Below are positions 9,395 through 18,858 of a stretch of 64,000 bases of DNA, one piece after another (position 1 is the stretch's first letter; the number at the start of each line of letters is the position of its first letter). The stretch is from Candidatus Protochlamydia amoebophila UWE25 (lineage in GTDB: Bacteria; Chlamydiota; Chlamydiia; Chlamydiales; Parachlamydiaceae): the NCBI RefSeq assembly GCF_000011565.2, contig NC_005861.2, forward strand, positions 1 to 64,000, given 5' to 3'. Both the position numbers and the translations under genes were made by a program. The notes below the pieces were generated by a model, which worked only from the letters and a program-made list of their open reading frames with translations, was not told the origin of the DNA and made no database searches.

Positions 9395-11191
9395 TCAATC
9401 CTCAAAATAGAGGTCATGCTCATGTTTACTTTTTAAAATAGATTGATGCCCTGTGTAAATTAAATCTCCAAAAACGACAGAAGCTGGTACCCTGAATTTT
9501 TTTAATGAATTTGTTAAAAATTGGAAACGAGGAGATTTAATTCCTTTTTGAATGTAAACTGGAATGATCGGATAATTAGCTTCTTCGATAATGTGGTTAA
9601 AAGGGGTAGAGTGTTTGAGCTTTTCTACTTCAGAATAAATATCCCAACTTTGAACAAAAATACATACCGAGATTCCTTTTTTAAGAGTATTGCGAATCTC
9701 AGTTAAACAAGCTTGATTCTTTTCGAGAGGTTCAATATCAGGGATAAAGACAACCCGAAGTAGTCCGTATAGACGCCTTAACCAAGGAGAATGATGTTGT
9801 TCTTGCTCAATAAAAAACCGAATTCTTCGCCTTTGTGACCCTAGAATGAGTAAAGTATCATTCCAGGCTGTATGCGTACAAACATAAACTGCTGGGCAAT
9901 CAGGAATATTTTCTTTGCCTTTAAATATTGTACTAAAATGCAGCTTGGATAAAATCGAGGCAATAAAGCGAGTCAAATAATCAAAAAATTGAAACATAAA
10001 AATAATAAAAATTCCGAAAGTAATAAATCCAATTAAACTAAATCCTTTGTCAGCTGAAATTTGAAAAATTTCTGAATTCAGATAAATCAACCCAGAAGCT
10101 AAAAGGACCCCGATAAAACTTAAAAAATTTGTAGCTGCAACCATTTGTCCTCGCATTTGTTTAGGACTAGCAACTTGAATGTAAGAGTCGAGAGGAATCT
10201 CAAAAATCCCTCCAAAGACTCCTAGTAAAGTCACAATTGGAATAACTGCCCAGATATTTTCTGAATATATATCCAAGAAAAATGCACATACCGAAATACC
10301 AAGCGCTCCAATAGGAACTAACCCTAGTTCTACAATTCTTCCAGAAATTTTGCCTGCAATCAAAGCTCCTGTTCCTATTCCCAAAGCTGTTAAAAAAAAT
10401 AAATAGCCGCCTTGAATATCTGAAAGTTGAAGAGATTGGACAGCAAAAGGAATAATATTAAGTTGAGTAAATGCACCAACAAAAAGAAAATAAGCAGCGC
10501 CTAAAATGGCTGGAAGCAAAGAAATTTCTTGGCGGGCAAACTTCAAGGTTTGAAAAATTTGTTTTAAGAAAAAAATTTGAATTTTCTTTTCGGAGCCTGC
10601 AGGTGGTGTATGTTCAATACAAAAACTAGCCACAAGACCAACTAAAGCAATAAAGGTACAGAAAATCGAAGAAACAATAAAATTGCGTCCACTAATTTGA
10701 ATAAGGAAAGAAGATAAAAATGTGCCTAAAATGATTGCAAGGAATGTAAATGAGGTCATTAAACCGTTGGCTTTAGAAATCTTATCTTTAGAGACTAGTT
10801 CTGGGACAATTCCATATTTTGAGGGGCCAAAAATCGCACTTTGGGTAGCCAATAAAAATAAAATTGCATAAGAACCCCATTTGCTTTGAAAAGCAAAAGC
10901 GCATACCCCAAGAGCCATAATTACCAGTTCTAAAATTTTTGTTGTAACGATGATATCTCGTTTGCTGAAACGATCTGCCAAAGTTCCTGAAAGCGCCGAA
11001 AATAGTAAAAAAGGGATGACAAAGGTAGCACCGGTTGAGGCTAGAATCTGGTGACTATACTCCATTCCTTCTAATTGAATGAAAAAATAAACAATCAATA
11101 ACTTATAAATGTTGTCGTTTAAAGCCCCTAAAAATTGGGTTACATTTAAATAAGTAAAAGATGAAAATCGTTGTAAAAATGAGTTTAGCAT
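9395..11191 (-). CDS. LplT-like MFS transporter fused to PlsC-like acyltransferase
   Basis: Residues 1 to about 400 are a major-facilitator transporter with about 12 membrane segments, starting FTYLNVTQFLGALNDNIYKL as in the lysophospholipid flippase LplT. Residues from about 425 to 598 form an acyltransferase domain of the PlsC/Aas type, with the catalytic H-x4-D box HTAWND (His440, Asp445). In E. coli, LplT imports lysophospholipids and Aas re-acylates them; some bacteria fuse the parts. Here the AMP-ligase (acyl-ACP synthetase) domain is absent and does not follow downstream. The third acyltransferase motif, normally FPEG followed by a basic residue, reads IFVQSW, so catalysis may be altered or lost. 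The gene is flanked by long gaps and is probably transcribed alone. Confidence 0.88.
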   Translation of the reverse strand: MLNSFLQRFSSFTYLNVTQFLGALNDNIYKLLIVYFFIQLEGMEYSHQILASTGATFVIPFLLFSALSGTLADRFSKRDIIVTTKILELVIMALGVCAFAFQSKWGSYAILFLLATQSAIFGPSKYGIVPELVSKDKISKANGLMTSFTFLAIILGTFLSSFLIQISGRNFIVSSIFCTFIALVGLVASFCIEHTPPAGSEKKIQIFFLKQIFQTLKFARQEISLLPAILGAAYFLFVGAFTQLNIIPFAVQSLQLSDIQGGYLFFLTALGIGTGALIAGKISGRIVELGLVPIGALGISVCAFFLDIYSENIWAVIPIVTLLGVFGGIFEIPLDSYIQVASPKQMRGQMVAATNFLSFIGVLLASGLIYLNSEIFQISADKGFSLIGFITFGIFIIFMFQFFDYLTRFIASILSKLHFSTIFKGKENIPDCPAVYVCTHTAWNDTLLILGSQRRRIRFFIEQEQHHSPWLRRLYGLLRVVFIPDIEPLEKNQACLTEIRNTLKKGISVCIFVQSWDIYSEVEKLKHSTPFNHIIEEANYPIIPVYIQKGIKSPRFQFLTNSLKKFRVPASVVFGDLIYTGHQSILKSKHEHDLYFED

Positions 11192-11758
11192 ATACTCTTA
11201 ATTAAGAAGTTTGTATTATCTTTATTAAAAAAATTAAATATTTTTCTTATAACGCAAATTTGTTTAGTTTGTTACTTGAACATAAAAATTGACTATTGCT
11301 CAAAGCTTACTTTTCTTCCTGTAATTCTTTTCTAATACCCGCGTGTTCAGGTTAAAATTTACAGTGCTCTTTATCTCTGCAAAATGAAATAATTTTTTGA
11401 AAAATTTATCTTTATTATAAGAGTATGGATGGTTGAACCATTAGGCTCAAGCTTTTTATTAATAGATTAAAATGTTTTGATAATTTATTTAATTTAATAC
11501 TTGTTTTTTTAAATTAACGTTATCAATGCGTAGATTTTACAATTATTTGTTACTAATTATTTGGTAATTTTAAACAGATAGTGATTTAATTTTTTATTTT
11601 ATGACTAGCCATTATTTTTATACAGATGAAACAGAGATATCTTACTTTAAAAAATAAGTTTTATGGTCGAATAAGTATGGTTAACCTTTCTGTATTTCTA
11701 ACCTTCCCATTTAGATAAAAAAACTTAAAGTTTGGGTGTATAAGCTTGTTACATTCAT
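11192..11758. other. Intergenic, 567 bases, divergent promoter region
   Basis: Very AT-rich, between the divergent transporter-acyltransferase gene and the recCBD operon. No gene or gene remnant is recognised. Promoters for both directions should lie here but none stands out. Confidence 0.4.
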
Positions 11759-14700
11759 ATGTTCTTGCTAAAATTTTATGTTGGATTCAACAAAACTGTA
11801 TGCAAGGAAGGATGTAAACTTCTAACCCTAACAGTTGATACACCAAAAAGTGAGCCCTTTGTGAGCGATTTAGAAGTTTTTTTTAGTAACCAGCTATCAA
11901 TCCTCTACGAGCAGCTGAAGAATAATCTTTTCGGTTTTAAGCAAACGCCTTTCAAAAAGCGACTTGTGATTGTTTATGGACCAGCCATGCAAACATGGCT
12001 AACTTTAAAAATGGCGCAAGACCCTGATTTAGGAATAGCAGCTGGAATTGAATTTCTATATCTTAATCAGGCTTTTGAAACACTCATTCACTATTTTCAA
12101 TTAAAAAATGAAAAGATACCTTCTATTTTAGAGCTATCTTTGGCCATTGAAAAAGAATTATTAACTGTTTTGCAAGATTATCATCGGTTAAGTGATGAAG
12201 AACAACAAGACTGGTTAACTTTGATTTATTATTTAAAATTAAATTCTAAGCAGGTGGGCGAAAATCTTAAATTAACACGTAAAATGGAAAAGCGATTGAC
12301 AGGTTTAAGCTATCATTTAGCTAAAATTTTTCAAGAGTATGGAAAATATGCTTATTCATTAGTCTCTAAATGGGAAAAATCAGAACATAGAGGTTGGCAG
12401 AGTCGTTTATGGAAAAGCCTTTTTGGGGGCAATCAAGGATGGACTTATTGGACTAAAGCCTTCCAAAAAACACTTAAATTTTTTCCTGAGTGTGAAGTCC
12501 ATTTTTTCTCAATCAGTTTTATTTCTAAAGCTGAATTTCAATTTTTATCGAAGCTGGCGAATGTTGCCCCTATTTACTATTATTTACTTTCTCCATGCGC
12601 AGTTTTTTGGAGTGATATTCGTTCCGATAACGAGACAAGATATTTGCAAACCTACTGGCAGCAGAAATTAGGCTCGAAGGCTTCTCAAGTTTTACAATTA
12701 GAAGAACTTTTAAGAGATCGAAATCCCCTTTTAGCTAATTTTGGAAAACTTGGAAGAGAAATGGCTTATCAAATTGAGGAGAGTCAAGCTACTACTCACG
12801 CTGGTTATATCCTTCCAAGTCATGTGAGTGAATTGAATGATGAAATATTTTTTCAAGAAGATCTTTTTTTAAAGGAGTCTTTACAACCTTTGACTCTTCT
12901 TCATGCAATTCAAGCTGATATATTGATGATGCGTAACCCTGAAGGAAAGCCTCCTTTTAATTTTGAACGAAAAGATGATTCAATCCAATTGCACATTGCT
13001 CCCTCGATTCGACGTGAAATACAAATCCTTTATCACAATCTTTTAAAATTATTTGAAAAAGATTCTACTTTGCAACCCAATGACATTATTGTGATGGCTC
13101 CTCAAATTTCTGATTACGTCCCTTACATTCAAAGTGTTTTTGGTTTAGAAGAAAGTCAATTAGATTTTCAAATTCTTGATTTGGGCATGCAAGCACAAAG
13201 TGAAATCGTCCAAGGTTTTTTCCAATTGATTCGGTTAAGTGAAAGTCGTTGGGAAGTGAGTGAATTATTACAGTTGTTTGGGCACCGTCTATTTCAACGA
13301 TGTCATCAATTGACTCAAAGTGATTATTATCTCATTCAAGAATGGATTCAACAAGCAGGCATCCGTTGGGGAGAAGATTGGCTACATCGAAATGAGTTAC
13401 TTCAGAGGCATCATTGTGAGAAAGAGATGGTAGATTCTAGCTCAGTTGGAACCTGGAATTTTGGTTTAACTCGTTTGTTACTTGGATTAACAACAGTTGT
13501 CAAATCTGCCGATTCTCATTCTTTTGATTCTATTCCATGTGAAGGAATTGACTTTTCTCAAGCAGAATTAATGGAGAGGTGGATTCGATTGTTGCATTCT
13601 TTACGAGATGATTTATCGCCATTACATGATCGCTCTCAAATGTGTATGGAAGAATGGTCTTGTTATCTCTCTTGTTTATTAGACACTTATTTTAAGTGTG
13701 AATTTGAAGATTCTCAGTCGATAGCAGACTACGAAGAATTAAAATCTCAATTTAAGCTTTTAGGTGATTCTGCAAAAACTTTTAAAGAAACAAAATTTTC
13801 TTTCCAAACTATTAAATTTCATTTGAACAATCTTTTACAACAAAGAGGAATTACTTATCGAGAAAGCCACCTGCAAACCATCCGATTTTGTTCCATGATG
13901 CCTCTTCGTTCTATTCCTGCCAAAGTAATCGCAGTACTAGGAATGCAAGAAGGAGCTTTTCCCCGCGCAGGCTATCATACTTCATTGAATTTAATGGTTG
14001 GGCAAGACAATCTTGACTATAACCCAAACTCTACAGATTATGATCGTTATTTATTTTTAGAGGCTCTTCAATCTGTTACAGACGTTTTCATCGTTAGTTA
14101 TCAAGGATATACCTACCAAGATTCCAAAGTATTGCAGCCAAGTTTGATTATTGAAGAGTTTTTCACCTATTTGGATAAATATTATCTCATTCAAAATAAA
14201 AAAATTTCTGAACAATGTGTAAGTAAACATCCATTTGATGCATTTGACGTCTCTTATTTCAAACCAAATTCTATTTTAAATAATTACTCACAATTCGACT
14301 ATAGAATTGCTGAACAATACTACCAAACTCATAAAACTCCTTCTCATCGATTACTTAAACAATTTATTTTAAGTAACTACTCTCTTGAAGATATCCTTCC
14401 TTCTCACACAGTGATTGATTTAAAAACTTTAAATACGTTAGTTCGCTCACCTGTTAAATTTTATTTGAATAGAGGGTTAGACATTTATTTGGAGGGCTAT
14501 GAAGATCGGATTATTAAAAACCAAGAAGAGCTTGGATTATCAGCCTTAAATAAATATCAGCTCAAACAATTTGCATTAAAGGAACCATTTGAAAAAGTGA
14601 TGCAGATTGCAGATAAAGAAGGAAAACTTCCTTTGGGAATGTTCAAAACAGTTGCGACAAAACGTTTCAAAGATGAAATAGATGAAGTGCATCAAAGATT

Positions 14701-15346
14701 GTATAAACATGGTATTAATCCTTCCGAACTTTTTCAAATCGAATTTTGTACTAGTTGTTCCGAACCTTGCCAAATTCAAAAAGATCAATGGTTACTTCCA
14801 GCTCTTCAACTGAATTATTCTGATCAATATCAAATTTCTATAATTGGAAAGTTGCCCTTTGTTTCTAAAAAAGGCCTTGTTGTTTTAAGTCAAGGAAGTG
14901 GATTTTCAGATGCTTGGAAAGCATGGCCCCAATTTCTGCTTTTTAATTATGCTACAACTTTTAATATTGAGGCGATTGAAAGAAACCTTATTCTTTCAAA
15001 ATCTTCAGAGGTCAAAAAGGCTTTTTTTAAAGATAGCATTCCTTATTTAAAGCATTTGATTAATTATTATGCACTATCTATGCGCAATTTTTCTCCGCTC
15101 TTTCCTGATTGGATTCCTTCCCTTATTGAAGGGGATGAACAGGCAATTCAAAATTACATGAAACAGGTCTTTTCAAATTCTTTTGGAGCTTTTTTAAATC
15201 AAGAATTAAGGTGGGTTTTTAATAAAGACCATCTACCTTGCCCGAAAATTTTAATCGAATCTTGGCAAGAGATCGGTAAACAACTAGCCGGAGATTTGAT
15301 TCAATTATGGTATCCTCCTAAAAAGAAGAAAGGGGAAGATGCATGA
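11759..15346 (+). CDS. recC: RecC, subunit of exodeoxyribonuclease V
   Basis: RecC forms the RecBCD helicase-nuclease with the next two gene products; it recognises Chi and splits the DNA strands. The 1195 residues are close to E. coli RecC (1122). The N-terminus contains VIVYGPAMQTWLTLKMAQDP and GIAAGIEFLYLNQAF, matching the RecC block around QSPGMAQWL and FGIAANI. Later family blocks include IIVMAPQISDYVPYIQSVFG, RFCSMMPLRSIPAKVIAVLG and GMQEGAFPR. The inactivated helicase fold of RecC fits the lack of a Walker A motif. The stop overlaps the recB start by four bases (ATGA), so the genes are co-translated. The first about 20 residues are atypical and the true start could be slightly downstream. 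Confidence 0.95.
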   Translation: MFLLKFYVGFNKTVCKEGCKLLTLTVDTPKSEPFVSDLEVFFSNQLSILYEQLKNNLFGFKQTPFKKRLVIVYGPAMQTWLTLKMAQDPDLGIAAGIEFLYLNQAFETLIHYFQLKNEKIPSILELSLAIEKELLTVLQDYHRLSDEEQQDWLTLIYYLKLNSKQVGENLKLTRKMEKRLTGLSYHLAKIFQEYGKYAYSLVSKWEKSEHRGWQSRLWKSLFGGNQGWTYWTKAFQKTLKFFPECEVHFFSISFISKAEFQFLSKLANVAPIYYYLLSPCAVFWSDIRSDNETRYLQTYWQQKLGSKASQVLQLEELLRDRNPLLANFGKLGREMAYQIEESQATTHAGYILPSHVSELNDEIFFQEDLFLKESLQPLTLLHAIQADILMMRNPEGKPPFNFERKDDSIQLHIAPSIRREIQILYHNLLKLFEKDSTLQPNDIIVMAPQISDYVPYIQSVFGLEESQLDFQILDLGMQAQSEIVQGFFQLIRLSESRWEVSELLQLFGHRLFQRCHQLTQSDYYLIQEWIQQAGIRWGEDWLHRNELLQRHHCEKEMVDSSSVGTWNFGLTRLLLGLTTVVKSADSHSFDSIPCEGIDFSQAELMERWIRLLHSLRDDLSPLHDRSQMCMEEWSCYLSCLLDTYFKCEFEDSQSIADYEELKSQFKLLGDSAKTFKETKFSFQTIKFHLNNLLQQRGITYRESHLQTIRFCSMMPLRSIPAKVIAVLGMQEGAFPRAGYHTSLNLMVGQDNLDYNPNSTDYDRYLFLEALQSVTDVFIVSYQGYTYQDSKVLQPSLIIEEFFTYLDKYYLIQNKKISEQCVSKHPFDAFDVSYFKPNSILNNYSQFDYRIAEQYYQTHKTPSHRLLKQFILSNYSLEDILPSHTVIDLKTLNTLVRSPVKFYLNRGLDIYLEGYEDRIIKNQEELGLSALNKYQLKQFALKEPFEKVMQIADKEGKLPLGMFKTVATKRFKDEIDEVHQRLYKHGINPSELFQIEFCTSCSEPCQIQKDQWLLPALQLNYSDQYQISIIGKLPFVSKKGLVVLSQGSGFSDAWKAWPQFLLFNYATTFNIEAIERNLILSKSSEVKKAFFKDSIPYLKHLINYYALSMRNFSPLFPDWIPSLIEGDEQAIQNYMKQVFSNSFGAFLNQELRWVFNKDHLPCPKILIESWQEIGKQLAGDLIQLWYPPKKKKGEDA

Positions 15347-18300
15347 AGAATTTTAATGTGTTAGATAGGCAGTTAATCCTTCATCAACATTACCTACTTG
15401 AAGCATCTGCAGGAACAGGAAAGACTTTTTCTATTCAAAATATTGTAGTCCGTTTATTAATTGAAAATCAGCTAGAACAAGAAGCCTTACCGCTAAGTAA
15501 AATCTTAGTCGTCACATTTACGAAAGCTGCGACCCGAGATTTAAAACTACGTATTAGATTGAATATTGAATATGCCTTAGAAGTATTTAATGAATGGTTA
15601 AGTCATTCAAATGTATTAGAAAATACTCCGGACTATTTAAAGGCCGTCATTGAAGCAGGAATAGAAAGTGTTTTAAAAGCAAAAAAAAAGTTACAGCAAG
15701 CGTTGTTTGAGTTCGATCAAGCGCAAATTTTTACAATACATGCTTTTTGTGCGCGCATGCTCAGGCAGTATGCAATTGAAAGTGATATAGGCTTTCATGC
15801 GAGTTATGGGGAAGAAACTTTTCCTCCGTCAGAAATTTTAGCGGTCATTCAAGATTTTTTTCGAACAGAGATTCGTTTAGAAAATTTTAGCCCTGCACAA
15901 CTTGAAATTATTTTAAAACATGATCCTGATCAAAAAAAACTATTAAGAGCTATTCAAAGTGGCTATGAGTTTGAAGAACTGCCTACATTTCAACAAATTT
16001 ATCAACAGTTTCTTGAAGGCATGCAGAATTTACAAAGAACTTATTCCATAAGTTCTTCTTTATTAATGGAAGATTTTCAAGAGCAAGCTCCCTTTTTTCG
16101 GAATTATAAAGGAGCCAAATCCAAAGCTGATACATTAATTAAAATTTCTCGATTTGTTGCTTTGTTTGATCAAACTGAGTGGACTGTTGAAAACTTTGAT
16201 CAATTAATTTGCGATGGTTTAGAATGGGTGCTAGCCTTAGATCCGAAGTTACTTAAAAATCCTGCAGCATCCTTTCGCTTAAATTATCCAGGTTTTACAG
16301 CTTTATTGCATCACACTTTAGAGAGAGTCGTCTATTTAGCACGGGATGAATCTATATTAATAGCTAGACTTGCCAAAGCCTGCCAAAAGCTATTGCGCAA
16401 TTACCAAAGAGAAGAGGAAAAGCTTTCCCCGGACGATTTATTAAGAAAAATGGATTGGGCAATTGGGCAAGAAAACTTTTTAAAACAAATTCAAATGATT
16501 TATCAAGCGGCTATTATTGATGAATTCCAAGATACAGATCCTTTACAATGGCAAATTTTTCGACGTTTATTTCTTCCTCAAGATAAAACTTGGAAAGGTT
16601 ATTTATATTTAGTCGGTGATCCTAAACAATCGATCTATTCTTTTAGGCAAGCAGATATTTATACTTATTTGGCAGCTGCGCAAGCACTCGGGCATGAGCA
16701 TTGTTTTTCTCTTGATGTAAATTATCGTTCTCAACCAGCGTTAGTGAATGCTTTGAATGTCCTATTTTCTCCAGATCATACTCCAAAGTTTATTCCTCTT
16801 CCTAAAACAAATTTTCATTTAACTTATCAACCTGTTTTTGCTTCTACTTTCAATCAAACACGTTTATTTGAGGATGAAAAAGGAGCTGTCCACTTTTTTA
16901 TGGGGGATGGAAGCAATAAAAAGAATTCAACCATACAAGATTTAGAACAAAAAGTATTTTTCCCTTTTATTGCACAAGAAATTAGACGCTTAAGGAAGCA
17001 AAAAACATTGGCCTATAGCCAATTTGCTGTTTTAGTAAGGGATCGTTATCAAGCGTTACGTCTCGCCGAATATTTTGACTCCTATCAATTACCTTATTTA
17101 AATCAACGAGGGACTAGTTTAGCTGAATCACCTGCATTGAACGCCTTAATAGATCTTATTAAAGCTGTTCTTCATCCGCAAAACATAGGGACTCTTAGGA
17201 CACTGTTAGGCAATTCTTTGATTGGTTGGTCTCATGAAAAGTTGCATGATTCTTCGAATTTAGAATCGATTTTGTCAGTGATTCAATCTTTAAAGCAAGT
17301 TTTGATAGAGCAGGGATTCTCCATCTTTTATGATCGTTTCTTACAAAGTTGCTGGGGGAAAAATAAACTTTCTATTCTGGAACAATTATTAGCGAAGGAG
17401 GGAGGTGTTGATTTTTACCATGATTTACAGCAAATTGCTGAAATTGTCATTAATCATCAATATCATGAATGGAATGGTCCTGAAGGGTTGATTCCATTTT
17501 TAGATCAATTTCAAAAATGGGATGAAAATGAAGATCCCAGAGTTAAGCGGTTTCAAGATCCTTCTAAAGATGGAATTAAGATCTTAACATTACATGTGAG
17601 TAAAGGTTTAGAATTCGATATCGTTTTTGCTTTAGGTTTAATTCAACGTAATTCTTTCAAAGATGAATTGATTCCTATTGAAAAAGAAGGCAAATTTGTT
17701 TTAATTCCTTTAGAAGAATCAAGTGAACAGCGACTTCACTATTGCGAAGAAATTGACGCAGAAAAAATGAGGCAACTTTATGTTGCCATGACGCGCGCGA
17801 AATATCAGCTTTATATTCCGATAAGTCTCCATATTCCTTCTGAGCAAATTAAATATGGTGAGGCATCTCCTTTAGATCTTCTTTTAGGTAGACTCGGACA
17901 GACTGAGTGTAGCTATGAGACCCTTTATGACCGCATCCGACATTTCAATGGTCAAAGTTTTATTAAATTTATGGAGGAAATAGGTTCTCAAAATGACATG
18001 ACCTATTCGATTCACAGAGAAATTTTTCTAGAAAAAAATAAGAAGGATTCTGTTCCCTTTATTGATCTTGAGCCACCTAAGTCTATTTCTATTTTAACAA
18101 CACCCTTATTAATGAGTTCTTTTTCAAGCTTAAATCGAATCTCTTCTTTTTCACTATCGCAGACTCCTCCTCACGATTTCAACAATTCTATTAAAACTGA
18201 ACATACCTTACCAGCAAGCAGTGAAACAGGTATTCTTATTCATGAGCTATTAGAAAAAATTTCGTTTCGTGATTTTAAAGGGATAAACTTAGCTGTTGAA

Positions 18301-18858
18301 ACTCTTCCTTTGATTCGTCCATGGATCCAAAATGAAATGTACCGACCTTGGGAAAATGTTTTAGCTGCACTAGTCTATCAAGTCCTGAATGTAGATTTAG
18401 GCATTTATTCTTCCCCCTTTTGTTTAGCGGATATTGAGCCATCGAAATTGGTTCGTGAAATGACTTTTCTTTTTCCGTATGAAAGTGATTTAGCAATAGA
18501 GGGATTGGTAGAAGGGCAAGGATTAATTAAAGGTTTTATTGATTTGATTTTTGTTCATAAAGGTAAATATTATATTGTCGATTGGAAAAGTAATTGGCTT
18601 GGATCATCAAACGAGTGTTATGATTTTTTTCATTTACATCAAGCTATGTTGGACCATAATTATTTCGTACAAGCTAAAATTTATACTGAAGCACTGAAAC
18701 GATATTTAAAATTGGTGGAAACACGAGCATTTGAAGAATGCTTTGGCGGATTTTTTTACTTATTTTTAAGAGGAATTCAATCTAATAAACAATCAGGAAT
18801 TTATTTTTGTGACGCGCAGGATCTAATAAAAATTTTCTCGCCTAAAAATTACGAGTGA
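15343..18858 (+). CDS. recB: RecB, helicase-nuclease subunit of exodeoxyribonuclease V
   Basis: RecB is the 3'-5' helicase and the only nuclease of RecBCD. The protein has 1171 residues (E. coli 1180). The superfamily-1 helicase motifs are intact: Walker A EASAGTGKTFSIQ near residue 20, VTFTKAATRDLKLR, IIDEFQDTDPLQW, GDPKQSIYSFRQAD, and KILTLHVSKGLEFDIVF with LYVAMTRAK. The C-terminal nuclease centre reads GFIDLIF then IVDWKSNW, giving Asp1067, Asp1080 and Lys1082, the same residues as the catalytic set of the E. coli enzyme. It overlaps recC upstream and recD downstream by four bases each. There is no sign of decay, so the complex should be able to unwind and degrade DNA ends and load RecA. 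Confidence 0.98.
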   Translation: MKNFNVLDRQLILHQHYLLEASAGTGKTFSIQNIVVRLLIENQLEQEALPLSKILVVTFTKAATRDLKLRIRLNIEYALEVFNEWLSHSNVLENTPDYLKAVIEAGIESVLKAKKKLQQALFEFDQAQIFTIHAFCARMLRQYAIESDIGFHASYGEETFPPSEILAVIQDFFRTEIRLENFSPAQLEIILKHDPDQKKLLRAIQSGYEFEELPTFQQIYQQFLEGMQNLQRTYSISSSLLMEDFQEQAPFFRNYKGAKSKADTLIKISRFVALFDQTEWTVENFDQLICDGLEWVLALDPKLLKNPAASFRLNYPGFTALLHHTLERVVYLARDESILIARLAKACQKLLRNYQREEEKLSPDDLLRKMDWAIGQENFLKQIQMIYQAAIIDEFQDTDPLQWQIFRRLFLPQDKTWKGYLYLVGDPKQSIYSFRQADIYTYLAAAQALGHEHCFSLDVNYRSQPALVNALNVLFSPDHTPKFIPLPKTNFHLTYQPVFASTFNQTRLFEDEKGAVHFFMGDGSNKKNSTIQDLEQKVFFPFIAQEIRRLRKQKTLAYSQFAVLVRDRYQALRLAEYFDSYQLPYLNQRGTSLAESPALNALIDLIKAVLHPQNIGTLRTLLGNSLIGWSHEKLHDSSNLESILSVIQSLKQVLIEQGFSIFYDRFLQSCWGKNKLSILEQLLAKEGGVDFYHDLQQIAEIVINHQYHEWNGPEGLIPFLDQFQKWDENEDPRVKRFQDPSKDGIKILTLHVSKGLEFDIVFALGLIQRNSFKDELIPIEKEGKFVLIPLEESSEQRLHYCEEIDAEKMRQLYVAMTRAKYQLYIPISLHIPSEQIKYGEASPLDLLLGRLGQTECSYETLYDRIRHFNGQSFIKFMEEIGSQNDMTYSIHREIFLEKNKKDSVPFIDLEPPKSISILTTPLLMSSFSSLNRISSFSLSQTPPHDFNNSIKTEHTLPASSETGILIHELLEKISFRDFKGINLAVETLPLIRPWIQNEMYRPWENVLAALVYQVLNVDLGIYSSPFCLADIEPSKLVREMTFLFPYESDLAIEGLVEGQGLIKGFIDLIFVHKGKYYIVDWKSNWLGSSNECYDFFHLHQAMLDHNYFVQAKIYTEALKRYLKLVETRAFEECFGGFFYLFLRGIQSNKQSGIYFCDAQDLIKIFSPKNYE

